Source: Stratiolaelaps scimitus
Taxonomy: Eukaryota; Arthropoda; Arachnida; Mesostigmata; Laelapidae
Direction of reading: 5' to 3'
DNA: 64,000 nucleotides
NCBI GenBank assembly: GCA_019614645.1
Contig: JABWDB010000031.1
Coordinates: forward strand, 2,790,001 to 2,854,000
Shown here: positions 1 to 13,650 of the stretch, piece after piece
How positions within the stretch are numbered: position 1 is the first letter of the stretch
How the letters are laid out: the number at the start of each line of letters is the position of its first letter
The notes under the pieces: model-generated
What the model was told of the DNA's origin: nothing
The model's input: the letters and a program-made list of their open reading frames with translations, nothing else
Database searches by the model: none
Position numbers and translations under genes: made by a program

Positions 1-3000
1 CAGACAAATAGACAAACATATCACTTACTACACGCGCGGGTTGACAACATCGAGTCGAATGAATCTGGCTAAACAGCCTAATTGCCTATAGCGAGCTGAC
101 ACGGCGGGAGGGAAAACGAGACAGTTTTTACCAATTTGAATATTTAATGCATACCTCGGGTCAGATAATGTTCAAGCGTGGACAGTCTTGTTGAAAACCG
201 ATTTGTACGCGCAATTCGTTTGTATCAAAAGTTGATATGATTAATGACTCGGCAAATATTCTCGAGTGGTACATACAATATCGTGTATTGAAGAACTGAA
301 CGGTTGTATTGCTCGTATACCAGTTAAGTAGGATAGCCAAACTACATCGCGATCGGTACGCACTGTGCACTTCAAGGAACCTCTGGTAAAATGTCTTCGC
401 ATAATCATAGCGATAATCTATCACCGTTAGACAGGTAGCACGATATTTCGTAAATGTTGCTCTCAAAAGTGTAGCCATAAAGGCTCATGAGCTCATGAAG
501 TGACTGGGCATATATTGTACCAACGGCATAACAGATGTTAAGATGTTAAACTATGCGCATTTAGATTCCAGCTAGATAGCGCTGCGTTTGTTAGGCGTCT
601 TGTCGATTGAAGATGGACATTCAAGTTGGACTGTGAGAATTCAACAGCATTAGCTCAGATCACGTCAGATCGCAACGGTAAGCTAGTGCATAGACTCGGT
701 GGCCAGTTTCATGTTAATGCATACATATATATATATATATGTATGAGACTAAAAGACTTGGCCTCTACCGCGATCTCTCCAGGAGAGATATTTCTCATTC
801 TCCTTTGACTCGAAGTGCAGAGTGTTGTTCGATTTCTGAATTATGTCTATTATACGTTTAGCCGCCTTAGGTGAAGGTATAAATTTCACAAATGTTCGGC
901 CAGCTCAAAGTCAAGGAACCCGAAGAAGAAAGAGCCAAGCGAATCGCCAACATTCTAGAAAATAGTCAGGAAAACTAATATGCTTTACCTTGCTGCGCAA
1001 AATGTTCCTCATTCGAGTCACCCATGTAAATATGGGCACACTTTGTAAGCTGACGTACCAACGGCGTGCTATGTGGCGACGTACATAATGCTCTTTCTCT
1101 AGTGTGTCCACACACATACACACACACACATATATATATACATATATGTAAGCCCGGAGCTTTTAGCCTTCTAGTTCTACGTTTAGCGATTATGTTGCTA
1201 CCGACCTCATCTGGTACTACAGGACAGTGCAACAGTTAGACACCACAAACCATTAGTATGAAGGCCGACTTTGACGTGGGCCAAAATGCGACATCACACA
1301 CAAAACGCCTCAGGGTTTGTTCTCTTTACCCAAGAGATTGTCCCAGACAAATATATTCCCTGAGTGATTTGTGGAAAGAAAATTAAATATCGTTGGTATC
1401 ATTTCTTATTTCTGAGCAGGAGCGAACAAAAAGCATGATAATTTATTCAATGATTCCTTGACCGTATCAAGTTTAGCCACTTGCATAATTATCAGGATAG
1501 CGATATTGGACAAACCTGGACTATACTAAGATGTATTCCTTTTTACTCATATTTTACATTCTTCAAGGCAATGTCAGAACAAAAACAATGGTATATCTGA
1601 GGCCTGAAATCGTGCCATAAAATGGCTTAAAATTAATCAATAACTGTTTGTTTTACAATAGCGGAAATCACCCCTGATCAATAAACAAGTATTCGGATTG
1701 ATCGTTGGGACCACGTTTATTAGTCCTGTATTCGGAGTGAAATGTTTTTGCAAATTATTACTTGTGTTTAAGCTGAGTTTTCTCCCGTGTCCGACATCAA
1801 CACGGCTCATACACCAACGAGACAAAACACAGGAAGTCGATATGAGAGCTTTTTCACATATATATATTTAGACAACAATCGACGAACTTTGAAAGGGCTA
1901 ATTATGTTATTCAGTTTTCTGCGTCCCTTGCGTTGCTATTATAATTGATCCGTGCCGATTGTGATTGATCGTGATGACCATGTCTTCCGCCATGATGGAT
2001 ATATCAAGGTCAGGTTGCTGAATTTTAAATAGTGGCCAGCTGTGCGACTCGCTGTCATTGAAGCTAAAGCAAAATTCGTTGGGAAGGAGACATCTTCCGA
2101 TTTGGCGAGTGGCGTCACAGGCCGATGACTAGGGACGATGTGCTGCTGAATGACGAAACATCTCAGGAAAAACTTCGATAAAAAACACTGCAATTCCGTT
2201 AATTAGCGAGACTCTGTCTCGCTTTATGTTCTATTCATGACAACGCTGTAGTCTTTCCCCGCTGACGCTCTCTCGTTAAGCTTGCGTATTCCATTTACAA
2301 ATATAATATTATATTCATGAGATTAATGACCGCATCTGACCGCGCAAGTGCACTTTTGCCTGATGTGAGTCAGTCAGCGCGGAAAATTTACCTATAGATT
2401 TGATGGGAAAGTTAACGACACGCGATTGCGTATCTCAGATGATATATGCCGAGAATCGTTGGAAATCACTGTTACAACAATAACGTACAACACCAGCTCG
2501 ACTGTATGGTTACAGTTCATTGGCTGCATCTCGTTGATGAGAAATATGTGACGATGAACCGGATCGAGAGAAATTTTGAAGTGGCAGTTAATTAAAGCGG
2601 TTTCGGCAGCCATTCATTTACAAGAACGCAACGCCCTTCCTGATAACTGCGGCTAATAGTAATGAATATGTCAGTCACTCGATTTGTTTGAGCTCGCTCG
2701 AAGTTAGTGTTAATCACAAACGCATATTAATTATTTCTATATCTCTGTGTGTCCTCGGACAGTGCTTGGATTGAAAGAGTTTTTAAATTTATTTTATTAT
2801 CCAATTTGCCGATACCAGCCATATTAGCCTTTTAAAGTGGTGTTTGTTAGTAAAATATAACATAAGTGTTCCCGGATGATAGATTATTGTATAACGGCTA
2901 TCTTGTACACGTATAAATACACATTAGATATTTAGTACGTGCTACGTATTTGTAAACACAAGGCAGAAGAAAACCTTCTTACAAAACGTCAAATAGTGTT

Positions 3001-3033
3001 TAGAGTCGTAAAGGGTTGCGTCATTTTTGATGG

Positions 3034-3069
<36 letters not shown>

Positions 3070-6002
3070 TGAAATGAACTTCTGTTTGGAATAACTACCA
3101 GTGGCTTTATCTATGTTAATCGTAAATACTACTTTCAAAAGGACTAAATCTAGTTGTATATTTATGCACAATTTTCCAATTGAGCATATTATCATACCTC
3201 AGCAATTATAGGCGTAATTCGTCTTCTACCATTGAAAAGATCTCATTGGCAATTGGCCGCAAATAGAAGCTAGCCTCGGGCATGCCTCGCACGACCTCGA
3301 CCGTTTTACCGCGCTTTACCCAGTACAGTTGCTGTATTTTTATTATAATTATTATTATTTACACGTGTGTTTTTATTTAACCACAGCGCAAAATGGTTTT
3401 CGACCAATAACTCACTCATGAGCGTGTCGCCCCGCGAAGGCTCCCGCAACTGCTGCTGCTGGTGTTGCTACCACTCGTTGTGGTGACGATGGTGATACTC
3501 GATTTGTGTTGCTGTATCATCTTGACAAACGATGCCAGTTAGTGTCATCCGCTTCCTGGCCAGGAAGAGAAGCTACATGGGGAGCTCGGTTGGCAGCAAC
3601 ATGTGGCTGGCTGACTGGATATCTGGCCGCCGCCTGACTCTCAGCGGCAGCGGTCGTAACTGGCCGGTCTGCTCGGTAGGCACGAAAAAGCACGCAGGTT
3701 GAGACAGGCAACACAGATAGCTAGATAAATTGGGGACACCGATGACTGTGTATATCCTATCGACTTATGTGATTTCGTTCGGGTGTTTTCGCCCAGGCCC
3801 AGGCAATAGGCTCTCTATCACCTGATGAGTCGGATATGGTCCCAGTGGGCAGCTTGCTTGTAGAGCCGCATAGCGCGCGTATGCGCAGTCAATCTTTGGT
3901 CTTATGCGGCTGGTCTCAGATGCATAGGGATATGACATAACTCGTCCCGTGATCCTGTTCATGGAGAGGACATCTATTGAAAGCAATACAGAGACCAAAC
4001 TAAGTGCTACTGCTGGTGAGCTGTTTCGAATGATGCTCGCTTGGTCGCTCGTTAGAACACATCGGTGTTCTTCGTTAGGATATTTAGCAGTTCTTCTCGG
4101 ACAGCAATTGCCGAAGACGATGATGCAGACAATCGAGATTTGATAATAATAATAATCTTACAATGCCAGATATGGAAAGACGATACAAGATCCGTTTCGT
4201 GCGTTCACCTGTGCCGGAAACGGCAAAACGAGACAACAGTGAAACTATGACGTGAATGATGCAACCCAGCACTATATGACGAAGTTATGATAAAACGTTG
4301 TGCTCGTACTCATCTCTCTACCGCACTCTCTTAGTGAAGTCATGAGATTCGAGAAATTTTCTTCAAACCCGCGGACACCGCCATCGCGTTGCGGCTGAAC
4401 CATTGAACGCGATCGTTTCAATACGATCCACTGCGGCCCACTGGGTAAACAGATGAAGCCGTTATGGACCCCGTAAGTCCGCAACGCGATGTCGTGGACA
4501 ATACAAACGAGTCTGTAGTCGACTGAAGCATCGCATGAAACAGGAACACGCCTCTATATACATAAGTATTTATTATAATAAATACTGTAACAGAATCAAA
4601 TGAAAATGGCTGTCGAAATCTGTCTAAATGTGTTCTTCCTATTTCAGGACAAATGAGGATACGTTTCCGCTGCGCATATTACGCCACGACTCTATCTCAT
4701 GAAAAATACGATTACAATTGCCATTTGTAAATTCGGCATCTACATCACTTTATACAGATAGACAAAGTGGGCACGTGCTAACACCAAAATGCCACACCTG
4801 AAATAGAACAGCAACCCGTTAATGTTGCCTCGCGGCAACTCTCGCTACAAAATGTGGACAGCGGTACATCTTAAGCGTTGGTCCGAGCGATTCATGCTCG
4901 CCATCTTCTCTCTCTCGCTCTCGTATGTGTTTCTCCCTTGACACAATGTGGCATCGTGTGACACCATCTAAGAAAAGATCTTTCACCCCGACGGCGCGTA
5001 GGCAACCCTCATGACTTAATGGGCCAGCACCTGCACAAGACCGAACAATTAGCCCTTTATACGAGGTGGGCACGTGGTCCTAAGTAGCTTATATTGTGGG
5101 TTGGATCAGAAGATTCTCTTCAGGCTGAGCTGTTGTCTAACACCCAACTATATGATAGGATTGTTGGAACGAGTGAAACCGTTGGCACTTACCCAATATC
5201 TCTTCGAAACAGTGCAGCCTACGTCGCACCAGTAAGGTGATAATAGGTAGGCATAGAAGAAGGCACCTTGTTTGTGAGTTGATAATAATGGTCCATTTCG
5301 ATGAATGCATCTTAATGAAACGCCGAATAGCCCGCTTGCTATTCGCCTATTACTAGAGCCTATATTCTAAGGCAGCTTCTGGGTTCGCAGTTGCTTCATC
5401 TTGCCTAATGCATGTGTGTTGTCGGAATCGGCGAAGCAATAAATTAACGCTTTGTAATGACCCGAAGGAAGGTGCAGTGACCTTCGTGGCTGACTCGGTG
5501 TGTTCATCACAGGTAGATATCAAAGGTTACTATGTATGTGCATCTATTCTATACGTCCATATACGGCTTGACGCTTGAAAAGCAATGACTTACAAAACTG
5601 AATATGTGATATGCATACTATGTATCCCCTCCATGATGCCATTGTTTTCTGCTCCATATAAGTGAGGGCAAAAATGCCGTTAATGTTTGTTACAGCCAAT
5701 GAATTTTATTGCCGTGTGGTTGAAAGTTATAGTTCCCAACTTGTAAAATTTCCAACCGCACTCCGTTGAGATAGACCGCCCGTCCAGCCCGTCTGAATCA
5801 GCCGCTTCGTTCAGTCGTCGGGCCAGTGACAATAAAACGTGTATATTTCGTGGAGGGTTTCAATTTTACTTTATTTTTTATTAGGCATTTTATTATACCG
5901 CTATTTTGCCAGTTTTGTCGTCTTCGTTCACTGATAAGAACGTATCATCATAAAAAGATGGATTTTTATCAGTTGCCCTTATGGTGTGATGCGATCCTGT
6001 CA
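1..6002. other. unassigned AT-rich DNA
   Basis: No protein family, RNA gene or dispersed repeat could be recognised here. Open frames are short (at most about 105 codons) and overlap on both strands, as expected by chance. Visible structure is limited to (TA)n or (CA)n/(TA)n runs near 725-740, 1111-1147 and 3037-3068, and a more GC-rich patch at about 3410-3720 with a short CTG-type triplet run near 3450. The GC-rich patch could be a regulatory or 5' exon region, but nothing specific supports that. Confidence 0.5.
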
Positions 6003-6252
6003 TTTTTTTGAGCTGACCTCAGCTCCTGTCTGACAAGTCTCAGCACTTAACCTTTGGGTATTGCTATGAGGACCTGTCGGGGCCACGTGTGCTTATCTTC
6101 CCTACCTCACTCACACCTCGCAAGAATCCTCAGATAAAGAAAGATGATAAAGAACTCCAAAGGTTCTCCGCGTCTGACGGGCTTTAATCTAAATTCACAC
6201 GTCCCTCTGGTCTAGCAATCCAAGACGCTCACCAGTAGACCATCCAGGGGGA
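6003..6252 (-). repeat. tRNA-derived SINE, family C, copy 1
   Basis: On the minus strand this begins with a tRNA-like head (GGATGGTCTACTGGTGAGCG, close to a pol III A box). It continues through a body shared with 48121-48380 and 61495-61742 and ends in a short poly(A) run (plus-strand T run at 6003-6009). Shared internal blocks include GTGGCCCCGACAGGTCCTC and TTTATCTGAGGATTCTTG. The three copies are clearly diverged, so they are independent old insertions. The family assignment rests on the sequence matches; the pol III origin is inferred from the box motifs and their spacing. Confidence 0.8.
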
Positions 6253-9200
6253 CATGGTCTTATCATTATTAGATGTGAAGATGCACTGTGCATATCGGGG
6301 CATCAAGGGAGATTTTTTAAAGTAATTCATGCGTCAGCGCCCAAGTTAGTCAGCCTTAGAGGGTAAGTTGGAAAAAGTATTACATTTGATCTGTGTTGAC
6401 ATATAACTTCTTTGAGTTTAGAAATGTCTCCCACATTTTCTAAATTAGCAAGCCACTGGAGTCCTAAGCTAAATCCATTAGTCCGCCATTCGAGAGAATA
6501 TTTATTGTATTCATATATTATGATAGTTCGCTCTGATTGATACCAGATCGTTCCATAAGAGTTTTTCCTTCGTTGAACCTCTGTTTCGAGACGTTCATCT
6601 TAGTGACCACACATTGCTACCATTCCCCCTACTTTGCTTGGCCGGACAAAATCCCAAAGCAAAATTGCTATTTATTGAGTCAGTCCGAGCTTGTGTTCTC
6701 CTTTGGGGTTTTCCAAGTCTCTATATTTTGTGTCGGCTTTTGCAGAGATGACCATAGGCCAGGTCCAAGAGGATATTTGGCCGTTACGCAGACCCGTTCT
6801 GAAGGCAGTGCACTCACTTGCCGTTTGAAAAGCTATACACCAGTTTACTTGGTATCTCTTGAGAAATCTATTTCATTCTAAGATTTATTGCAAGACTCGC
6901 GTTTCATTTAAAATGTTCCTTCAATATTAACCAGATGCACAACGGACATGGCAGATCTCCCTGAAGGCGTTCTTCTGGAATATTGCCACGATTCCATTAC
7001 TGGTAGTAACGTTTGCCTGGGAAAGAACTAGGTTCCCCATCCTCAGGGATGAACGGGAAGGACATATGGACACACGGAGTAACCTTTGTCCACGAAGTCT
7101 CCAGAGAAATACTCCGGCCAACAGGAGCAAGTTGGACAATTTTAATTTTCTCTCCTTCTCTCCTTTGCAGTTCATCAATTTCCAATCTCTCTCGAGACAC
7201 AGAGCTTCACAAAATGTGTGTTCGTCCACGACTTGAGATTGACAATCACAGAATACACGGCCGCCTAATCTGACGATAGTACCGAAATGCGTTTTCAAGA
7301 AGCGCAGTAGAGCGAACAACTCAGATTTGTCATGGTCTCGCGTCCGTCACATCTCAATCGAGCAACAGCTGAACAGCGTGGCGGTCTCTGGGGATAGACA
7401 CTCGTTAGTCATCCCCCTCCACGCTTCCCGATTTTAACCTCCAAACGGATATCGTTCCATTTGCTAAAGTGGGCCTTGACTAGTGTAAGGTGTCCTACGG
7501 TCAGCATAATGGCATTTGTGGAGGCATATCTCTGGAGCTAGAGTTAACATAATGGTTGTATTATATTCTTTTATCATTTTGAATGCATGGAGGGTAGACA
7601 CTTGACGAAGATAGCTTAACTTAGCTATACCAGTTTCCGGCAATCGATTTACTCAACACGGGATACCGCACCGGTGTCGATAGTTTATAGAGAATTGTCA
7701 GTTCCGTGAAACGATTAAGTAAATAAAAAAAGAATATTCATACTGATTTGACACTAATTTTGGGCCATAACGTTATGGCTATTGTGGGCAAACTAAATAT
7801 GAGTCTGGAACTATAAACGAAATATAATAGTTGAACGATCAATCATAATCCTCAAGCATACGGCTGCTATAATGTTTTCTAAACGCATAATTAAGATAGG
7901 TAAGCGAAAGGAATAGTCACATTTATATAAAATACTACTCATAAACAAAAGTTAGATCTTGGTGATAAAACTTGTCTCGGGGCGGCACCGAACGCGAGCC
8001 AGCCGCATGAAGTATAGGGTGCCATTAATAGAGTGCTGCCGGAGTCATGGACTGCGTAAGCTAAAATCCATTGGCGTACTGTTTCGCATGTTAAAATAAT
8101 GATAAAATATATCTTATATTAGATATTCTTCCCTATCATGTAAATTGTTGTGCTTTGTGGAAATAACTGTTTCTCAACAATTTTCCAAATTTTTTTAAAA
8201 TTATTATTTTAAAATTCCCCCGCCGATTCGAAAGCATGCCAAAATATGCAGATATGAACGTTGTGGACTACACATTGTCGGCGAGATTACCGAAGCTGTG
8301 GTCCACATCCTAGAAAAACAACCTCTTTCAAACAATACATTTCAATGAGTCCCATGAATATTATATGATTCGTTATTATTAAATACAATAAAGGATAGAT
8401 TTATTCTATCAGTATTATTATTACTACTGTATACAATTGTCATTGAATTATACTTCTACAATATTCACACTTCGCGCAATTCACCGGTAACATATAAATA
8501 ACTCTGTCTCTCGGTGTGAAATAAAATTGAACTCTTCTATTCGTAAATTGCAAATCACAAACCTGAGAGATTCCTCTTTTATTTTTTAAATATTCCGTAG
8601 TTGATTTAAATGTTGGCTAACTCTTTGATTCGGGCCAGCTTTGGTGATTCTCTGGCCAAAGAACACGCGTTCTAGTCTACAACGTAACAATTTCGAAAGT
8701 TTGATATCAACGTTTGCACTTCAGGCTTGTCCCATCATTCCATTTCTACTCGCAGACGTGATTGGAAGCAATCTGCAGATGGCGATGCCGAATAATTACA
8801 TCATTGTCTTCTCGTATTTTTCTCCTGTAGAGAGACGAACAGTTTCGTTTGGTTGGTGGATGTGGCAAAGTTTCCTGGGGGACGTTCTGTTGATTAATGA
8901 ACAACGTCAAGGAAAGGCTACCAAGAATGAAGTGTACCTTGCGAGCATCGTGTTCTATTCTGTCAATTATTATATCATATATTTGAGTTGTATATTCTAA
9001 CGATTTGCCTTTCTTAGAGTTGCCAGTTATCTTCGTAGTGACTCTATTATCTACAGGTCTCTGTCTCTGAGACCTTAATATAATGACCACACACTACATA
9101 TTTCTTTGATCTTATTTATTTGTATTTGATAGCTTAATCTATTGGCGAATAGTGCCATGAATGATATCATTTGTTAATACTCATCATGAGAAGAGAGCCA

Positions 9201-10231
9201 GAATTTCATCAAGCCCGATCAAAATTTTCTTTCTTTTTTGCTCATGTTACCGGTAATTGAAGTCCAGTAAAATTTTTCGAACCGAAAATCTGGTGACATC
9301 ACGCTCGAAATACTTACCCACAGTCTTTTGCAAGAGGACATATTTGGAGATAACTTCACCGCACGATGATAACGAAAAGTCTCAATAAAGAGGACGCATA
9401 AATAAATACTATGTAATTATTATTAATACATTCTGAATATTAAGTAAAAATATACTGTGCTCTAAGACGTCCCCCCTGGGATTCCTAATTCGACAATATG
9501 ATGACTCGATTAAGGATTCGTCAAGGACACACAGAAAATGACTGTCATAGTAACAGGAAGTGAACATTTCGACATGGTCAGATTTGTGTGTGAAACAAGA
9601 AGGGCTGATTTGTGTAATCTGTAAATTTGGACGTGTGTTACACACCTTTCATTTTTGGCAGGGGTAGATCGGTGCAGGTAGGGATCCTGCGACTGTTATA
9701 CTCTCATTTTAACTCTAATCTGGATACGAATACAATATTATTCATCTTCATGAACAGTACAGCAATGCTAGATGTGCTTGTATTTTTAATCAGTTAGACT
9801 CAATCAGGTATGTGAGTCTCTAATAGTCCCCGGCTGTTCAAGAATGGCGTACTCTATATGAATCGCGAGTTGTCAATAAGAACTTACAGGTAAAAAAAAT
9901 AAATTCACGAGGTTTTGTAAACCCAAATTGCTAAAATTCCCAAATACTAAGGTTAGGCTTTAGGGTTTTTTAGGGTTTTTCACCCTTCCTAGTAGGTTTT
10001 TTTAACTCTTTCTGTCTCAAATTTCTATTTTGATCCTAATGCTGTCGTTTCGTCTTCATTCAATATTATGTAGCCGTCCAAGCCATAGCGCCGTAGCATT
10101 GTATATTTTCGCCTAATGTCGGTGAGAATCTGCCAGCCCTTCTTCCATTAGACATTTATGCTTACTTTTTCGTGTGGCTTTAGTAAGAGGCATGTCTGGA
10201 GGAAAAATCCGCACATACACGGGGTTTTCTA
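6253..10231. other. unassigned DNA
   Basis: No recognisable gene. The longest open frames are 6927-7319 minus (130 codons), 6537-6881 plus (114) and 8641-9000 plus (119). None shows a motif I know, and 7013-7273 is open on both strands. The minus frame at 6927-7319 is slightly long for this composition and could be a fragment of an unrecognised mobile-element protein. Confidence 0.45.
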
Positions 10232-10555
10232 CAAACACCTTATTGACCACAGTAGTCCGTTACAGACGGGGAACGGACAGAGGTTCTTGAGAGGAGGCCT
10301 GGGAAGCAGCTGAGAGCCAGCTAACCACGTCAATGGCCGTACGGCAAGGAGGATCTGTGGTGGTCGTGGCTTGACTAGTACACATCTCACCACCTCTCTC
10401 TCTCTCTCATTATGTTGGCTGAGAGTTAGCCCGAAAAGCTTTGGTGAGCTTACTAATTGCCCCTTACTGAAGGAATGCGCTAAACGATACCGAGGGCAGT
10501 GCTATTGAAAAGCGTCAACATGCCGGGGGAGGACGGTCACAGCTTTGCCCTTTAA
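10232..10555 (+). repeat. dispersed repeat family D, copy 1
   Basis: A moderately GC-rich segment that reappears in the same orientation at 56363-56690. Shared blocks include TATTGACCACAGTAGT, GAAGCAGCTGAGAG, TAGTACACATCTCA/GAGTACACATCTCA, CGATACCG.G.GGGC and GGGGGAG..GACGGTCA. This copy has an internal (CT)n stretch near 10390-10410 and extra sequence that the second copy lacks. No coding capacity was found. It may be the untranslated part of a retrotransposon or a non-autonomous element; the class is not determined. Confidence 0.7.
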
Positions 10556-11847
10556 AGTAAAGTTGCACCTCGTGGGGCAGAATCATTTTGTTTTCCCTTT
10601 ACCTCAACTACCTACATTTTTCGAGGCAAAAACTGAATTACCTCATTTTATCCTTCACGAAAGTATTTTTTCTTTATCTCCCTTTCTGTTTACCAACTGT
10701 AGACCAGGTTTGACTTACAGAGCTTATTTTTCATTTCAAGCCTGAGCAGAGCCAACCTCAGCATCTTCCACGAGTTCTCGAATGGTAATCGCCAGCGTTT
10801 CGTGACGTTTATCACGGGGGATGGCTTGGTCGACCGGCGAAGGCCTTCCAAACCTTGATGCATCGACCAGGTTCAAAATCTCTCCGATAGTTTCTTACAA
10901 CCGCGTGTGGCCCCACGTACACGAGAGCGACGTTTCGAAACGTTTCTGCGACGCCGTTACATTTCCGGAACTCATGAAATTCACGCAATGGGGAATGTGC
11001 AGTTTTTGAATCCAAATGAAGCGTTATCAAACGAAATTGACTGTTCCGAACGACTCAGTGTGGTCTGCTTTGTGAATGAACAAACCCCTCTCCTAAATGA
11101 TCTTGCCTGGTAGCGCACTACGGGCGCACTGTCGAGAGGAGGCAAAAATCGACAAAGCTTTCTAAACAAACTATTGTTATGTATTAAATTATTATGAACT
11201 ATCTTAATCGATGCTACGTTGATTGTTAGCGGTATACGTGGATAAGTTGCCATAATAAGAAGTGTGATTGAAGACATGTCACAGGCGATATTCTACGCAT
11301 CAGGTCAAAAAAAGTTAGATTTTTTTAAATGACGCGAAAAATGTATGCTTTTAGAGGGGAAAGTTAGAAGTTGAGCATAGAAGGTTGGGCATTGTGGAAA
11401 CATAATCATTAGTGATACTTTTGTCAGATCTGGAAAACAATTGGAAATCGAATTGGAAAATAGGGACTCTATTTTGTTTAAAACATAATGAAAGATTTTT
11501 GTGAACTCAAGTGTGACGATCGTGTTATGCAGTTAACCGATAAACGACCTTGTGGGAATTATATGTCTCGCGGAGGCAATATCTCCTGCTGTGGCTCATC
11601 GCAGTCTTCTTGAGGCACCACCCGAGGTCTGCTGGGAATGCTTGTTAACGTCCGAGCTTAGAGTTTTCGGCGAGACCTATTCGTTCGGCGCCTCACGCCT
11701 CACGCAATCTCCTTGTGATGAAATTGAATATTGAAAATAACGAGGATTTATAATATACATGTCGTATAGTGATATAGACGAGCATGAAAAGCATTTATAC
11801 GATACATGCATTTATAAGATACATGCTCACATTCAAACATACAATAA
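10556..11847. other. unassigned DNA
   Basis: Several overlapping short open frames on both strands lie between 10812 and 11277, the largest 98 codons (minus, 10981-11277). None matches a family I recognise. The stretch is somewhat less AT-rich than its surroundings, which partly explains the open frames. Confidence 0.4.
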
Positions 11848-12250
11848 TTAGGAATTGTTCCTAGGGATTGTTTGGGGGGATTAGTTGGGGACCGGGGCCG
11901 AGGCCGACATTGTCCCGAGGAAGGCGATGGCATTGCCTCTCTGCCTCACAGAAAGATCCTGCGCGCTTGCCCCCGGTGGCGCGGATCAGCCTATGGTAGA
12001 CCCCTTCGAGGAAGTTCGCAGCGAGCGGGCCGTGCCCGTCTAAGGTTTCAAAAGCAAGGGGAGAAAAAAAGTGGGTTGCTTGGAGTGCTGCGTACTTCCG
12101 CAGCTTGGCCCGTTCCGCACGCGCTACCGCGTAACCGGGGGTGGTTGCACAGTGGTTGACATAAGAAGGTGCTAGAGTGTCAACCACCGTGCCGTCCCAA
12201 ACGAGGTGCTGGCCTCGGTGGCAGGGGATGAGAGTGAAACCTCGACGTTA
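11848..12250 (-). mobile_element. non-LTR retrotransposon 3' end, family R, copy A (5'-truncated)
   Basis: The minus strand encodes the C-terminal end of a retrotransposon polyprotein. From N to C it reads a degraded RPDG-like start, TLIPCHRGQHLVWDGTVVD, TLAPSYV, a basic AERAKLRKYAALQATH stretch, then FETLDGHGPL and the RLIRATGGKRAGSF block. In proteins I recall from invertebrate elements this tail follows the reverse transcriptase, and its RPD...WD.T pattern suggests a PD-(D/E)xK restriction-like nuclease fold; that is inference. The frame breaks before the usual LLQRLSLAVQRGN block. A G-rich run and a short 3' UTR follow. The abrupt start near 12250 fits 5' truncation at insertion. This is the longest copy of family R in the window. 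Confidence 0.8.
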
Positions 12251-12699
12251 CATGCAATTAAACAGATAACAATTCGTACAATTTAATAGGTATTTCACAC
12301 TTCTAAAGCACCTTCTCAAGTGTTTGTACCTAAATCTGATGCTCGGATCCAAAAAAAATAGGTACAAGTAAAACGTATGGAAAGCCCCTCCTGAAAAGTT
12401 GCAGTGATGTACATTGAAAAATTCATTGTCCATTCGAAAACCATCAGTGCCAGAGGGACATATATCAGAATATTGTTTCTCAAGTACTAAAACTAAACAT
12501 ATAGGGGTCCGTCTACTAGTACGACAAAAAAGAGATATTCACAAAAAAACAACCTCAGATTTAATACCTCTAAACGTACAATAAAAACAGTTGGGTTTGG
12601 ACCTGAAGATATTGCGGGCGTTAACTATATACATGTTTAAAGATGGCTTTACATTCATAAAGCCATCTTTAAACAAGATAAAAAAAATTTATACAAGAT
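12251..12699. other. spacer with one long hairpin
   Basis: AT-rich sequence between the family R copy and the gypsy-like relic. It may belong to the gag or leader part of the LTR element, but no frame proves it. It holds a perfect 17-bp inverted repeat with a 6-nt loop at 12635-12674 (arms GTTTAAAGATGGCTTTA and its complement). Confidence 0.5.
12635..12674. repeat. perfect 17-bp hairpin
   Basis: Left arm 12635-12651, loop 12652-12657 (CATTCA), right arm 12658-12674, with no mismatch. It is not followed by a T run that would suggest a terminator, and in an animal genome that reading would not apply. It could be a structured RNA element of the neighbouring retrotransposon or a chance fold-back. 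Confidence 0.8.
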
Positions 12700-13650
12700 A
12701 CCGATGTTTCTATTTTTGGTATCAGGTACCAGTGTTACTATTATAGGTGATGAAGATATCTGCAAGAAACTAGGGAGTCCTCCATAGATAATTAGCAAAC
12801 ATCCACTTCGAGCAATTAATATGCAGTAACTCAACTGTTTTGTAAACTTAACTACTGATTTCCAACTGCGCGGCGAACATAATCTTGATAAATGCTACGG
12901 TTTGTTGAACATAATATGAAATTACCAGGAAACTGTTGGATGAGCGAAGTAGGTAAGCTATGGGGAAGAATGGCAGGAATTCCCAATAAAATAATTAGAA
13001 TTTGAAAGTCATTTGAACCTTAGAAATATGAGGGAGGAGCTGATACATAATCAGAGGATCTAATACATTACCCTAAAGTGATGTACTGAAGTTTTCGTAA
13101 AAGGTACTCACCTATTTCGGGTTAAACCAGATGCACGAAAATCTTCAAAAAAACCCGACTAGTTTCTTACCACAACTGGAAGACGAAATAGAACTACTGT
13201 GTAAGACCAAAGTTTGTGATCAAGTTGCACGCACAGAATGTGCACCTCCAATTGTAATAGTGCAAAAGAAAAGAGGACAGATCAGATCAGAATTTTAGAC
13301 GGGTCTAAATTCAATTATGGTGGATCACTACTAGCCATTACCAACACCAGATTCTATTTTTATTATCTATAATAAAATGGCGGAAAATATTTGTCAACTA
13401 TAGACTTGACCGAAGATTGTTTTCAAATGGAGTTTGAAGGAGAATCCAAACCATTGTCACCAATACGATTTCGAGTGACAAGAACAGATGGAACAAGAAA
13501 ATCTCCTAAAAGCTTAACTGTTACTAAACATGAAAAAAATTATGGAAGTTTCAGAGTTTATCTTAAAGATGAGAAGGTGTGGCGTGCATTATATGGCTCA
13601 TTACTGAACACTCTTGAAGTTGTGCGTTGGTGCTCCATGGATATAGTTTG
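12700..13650 (+). pseudogene. Ty3/gypsy-like pol relic: protease and N-terminal reverse transcriptase
   Basis: Translated in pieces, the plus strand first gives a protease-like block near 12715-12785 (FLVSGTSVTIIGDEDICKK, where the usual DTG-A/T-S active site reads SGTS). The reverse transcriptase entry follows: VKPDAR near 13125, PPIVIVQKKRG near 13248, and PLPTPDSIF near 13340. The longest open part, 13391-13651, begins STIDLTEDCFQMEF, the conserved segment before the missing catalytic YxDD. Stops and frameshifts separate all the blocks. Family attribution rests on these ordered motifs, which are characteristic of Ty3/gypsy elements. No LTR was located. A second piece of the same kind of element lies on the opposite strand at 14080-15000. 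Confidence 0.7.

Noticed and set aside
6927..7319. 130-codon minus frame as a real gene
   Set aside because: No recognisable domain, no splice or start context, plus-strand frame open over the same stretch.
9950..9990. TTTAGGGTTTTTTAGGG stretch as interstitial telomere
   Set aside because: Only two or three irregular units; likely chance in T-rich sequence.
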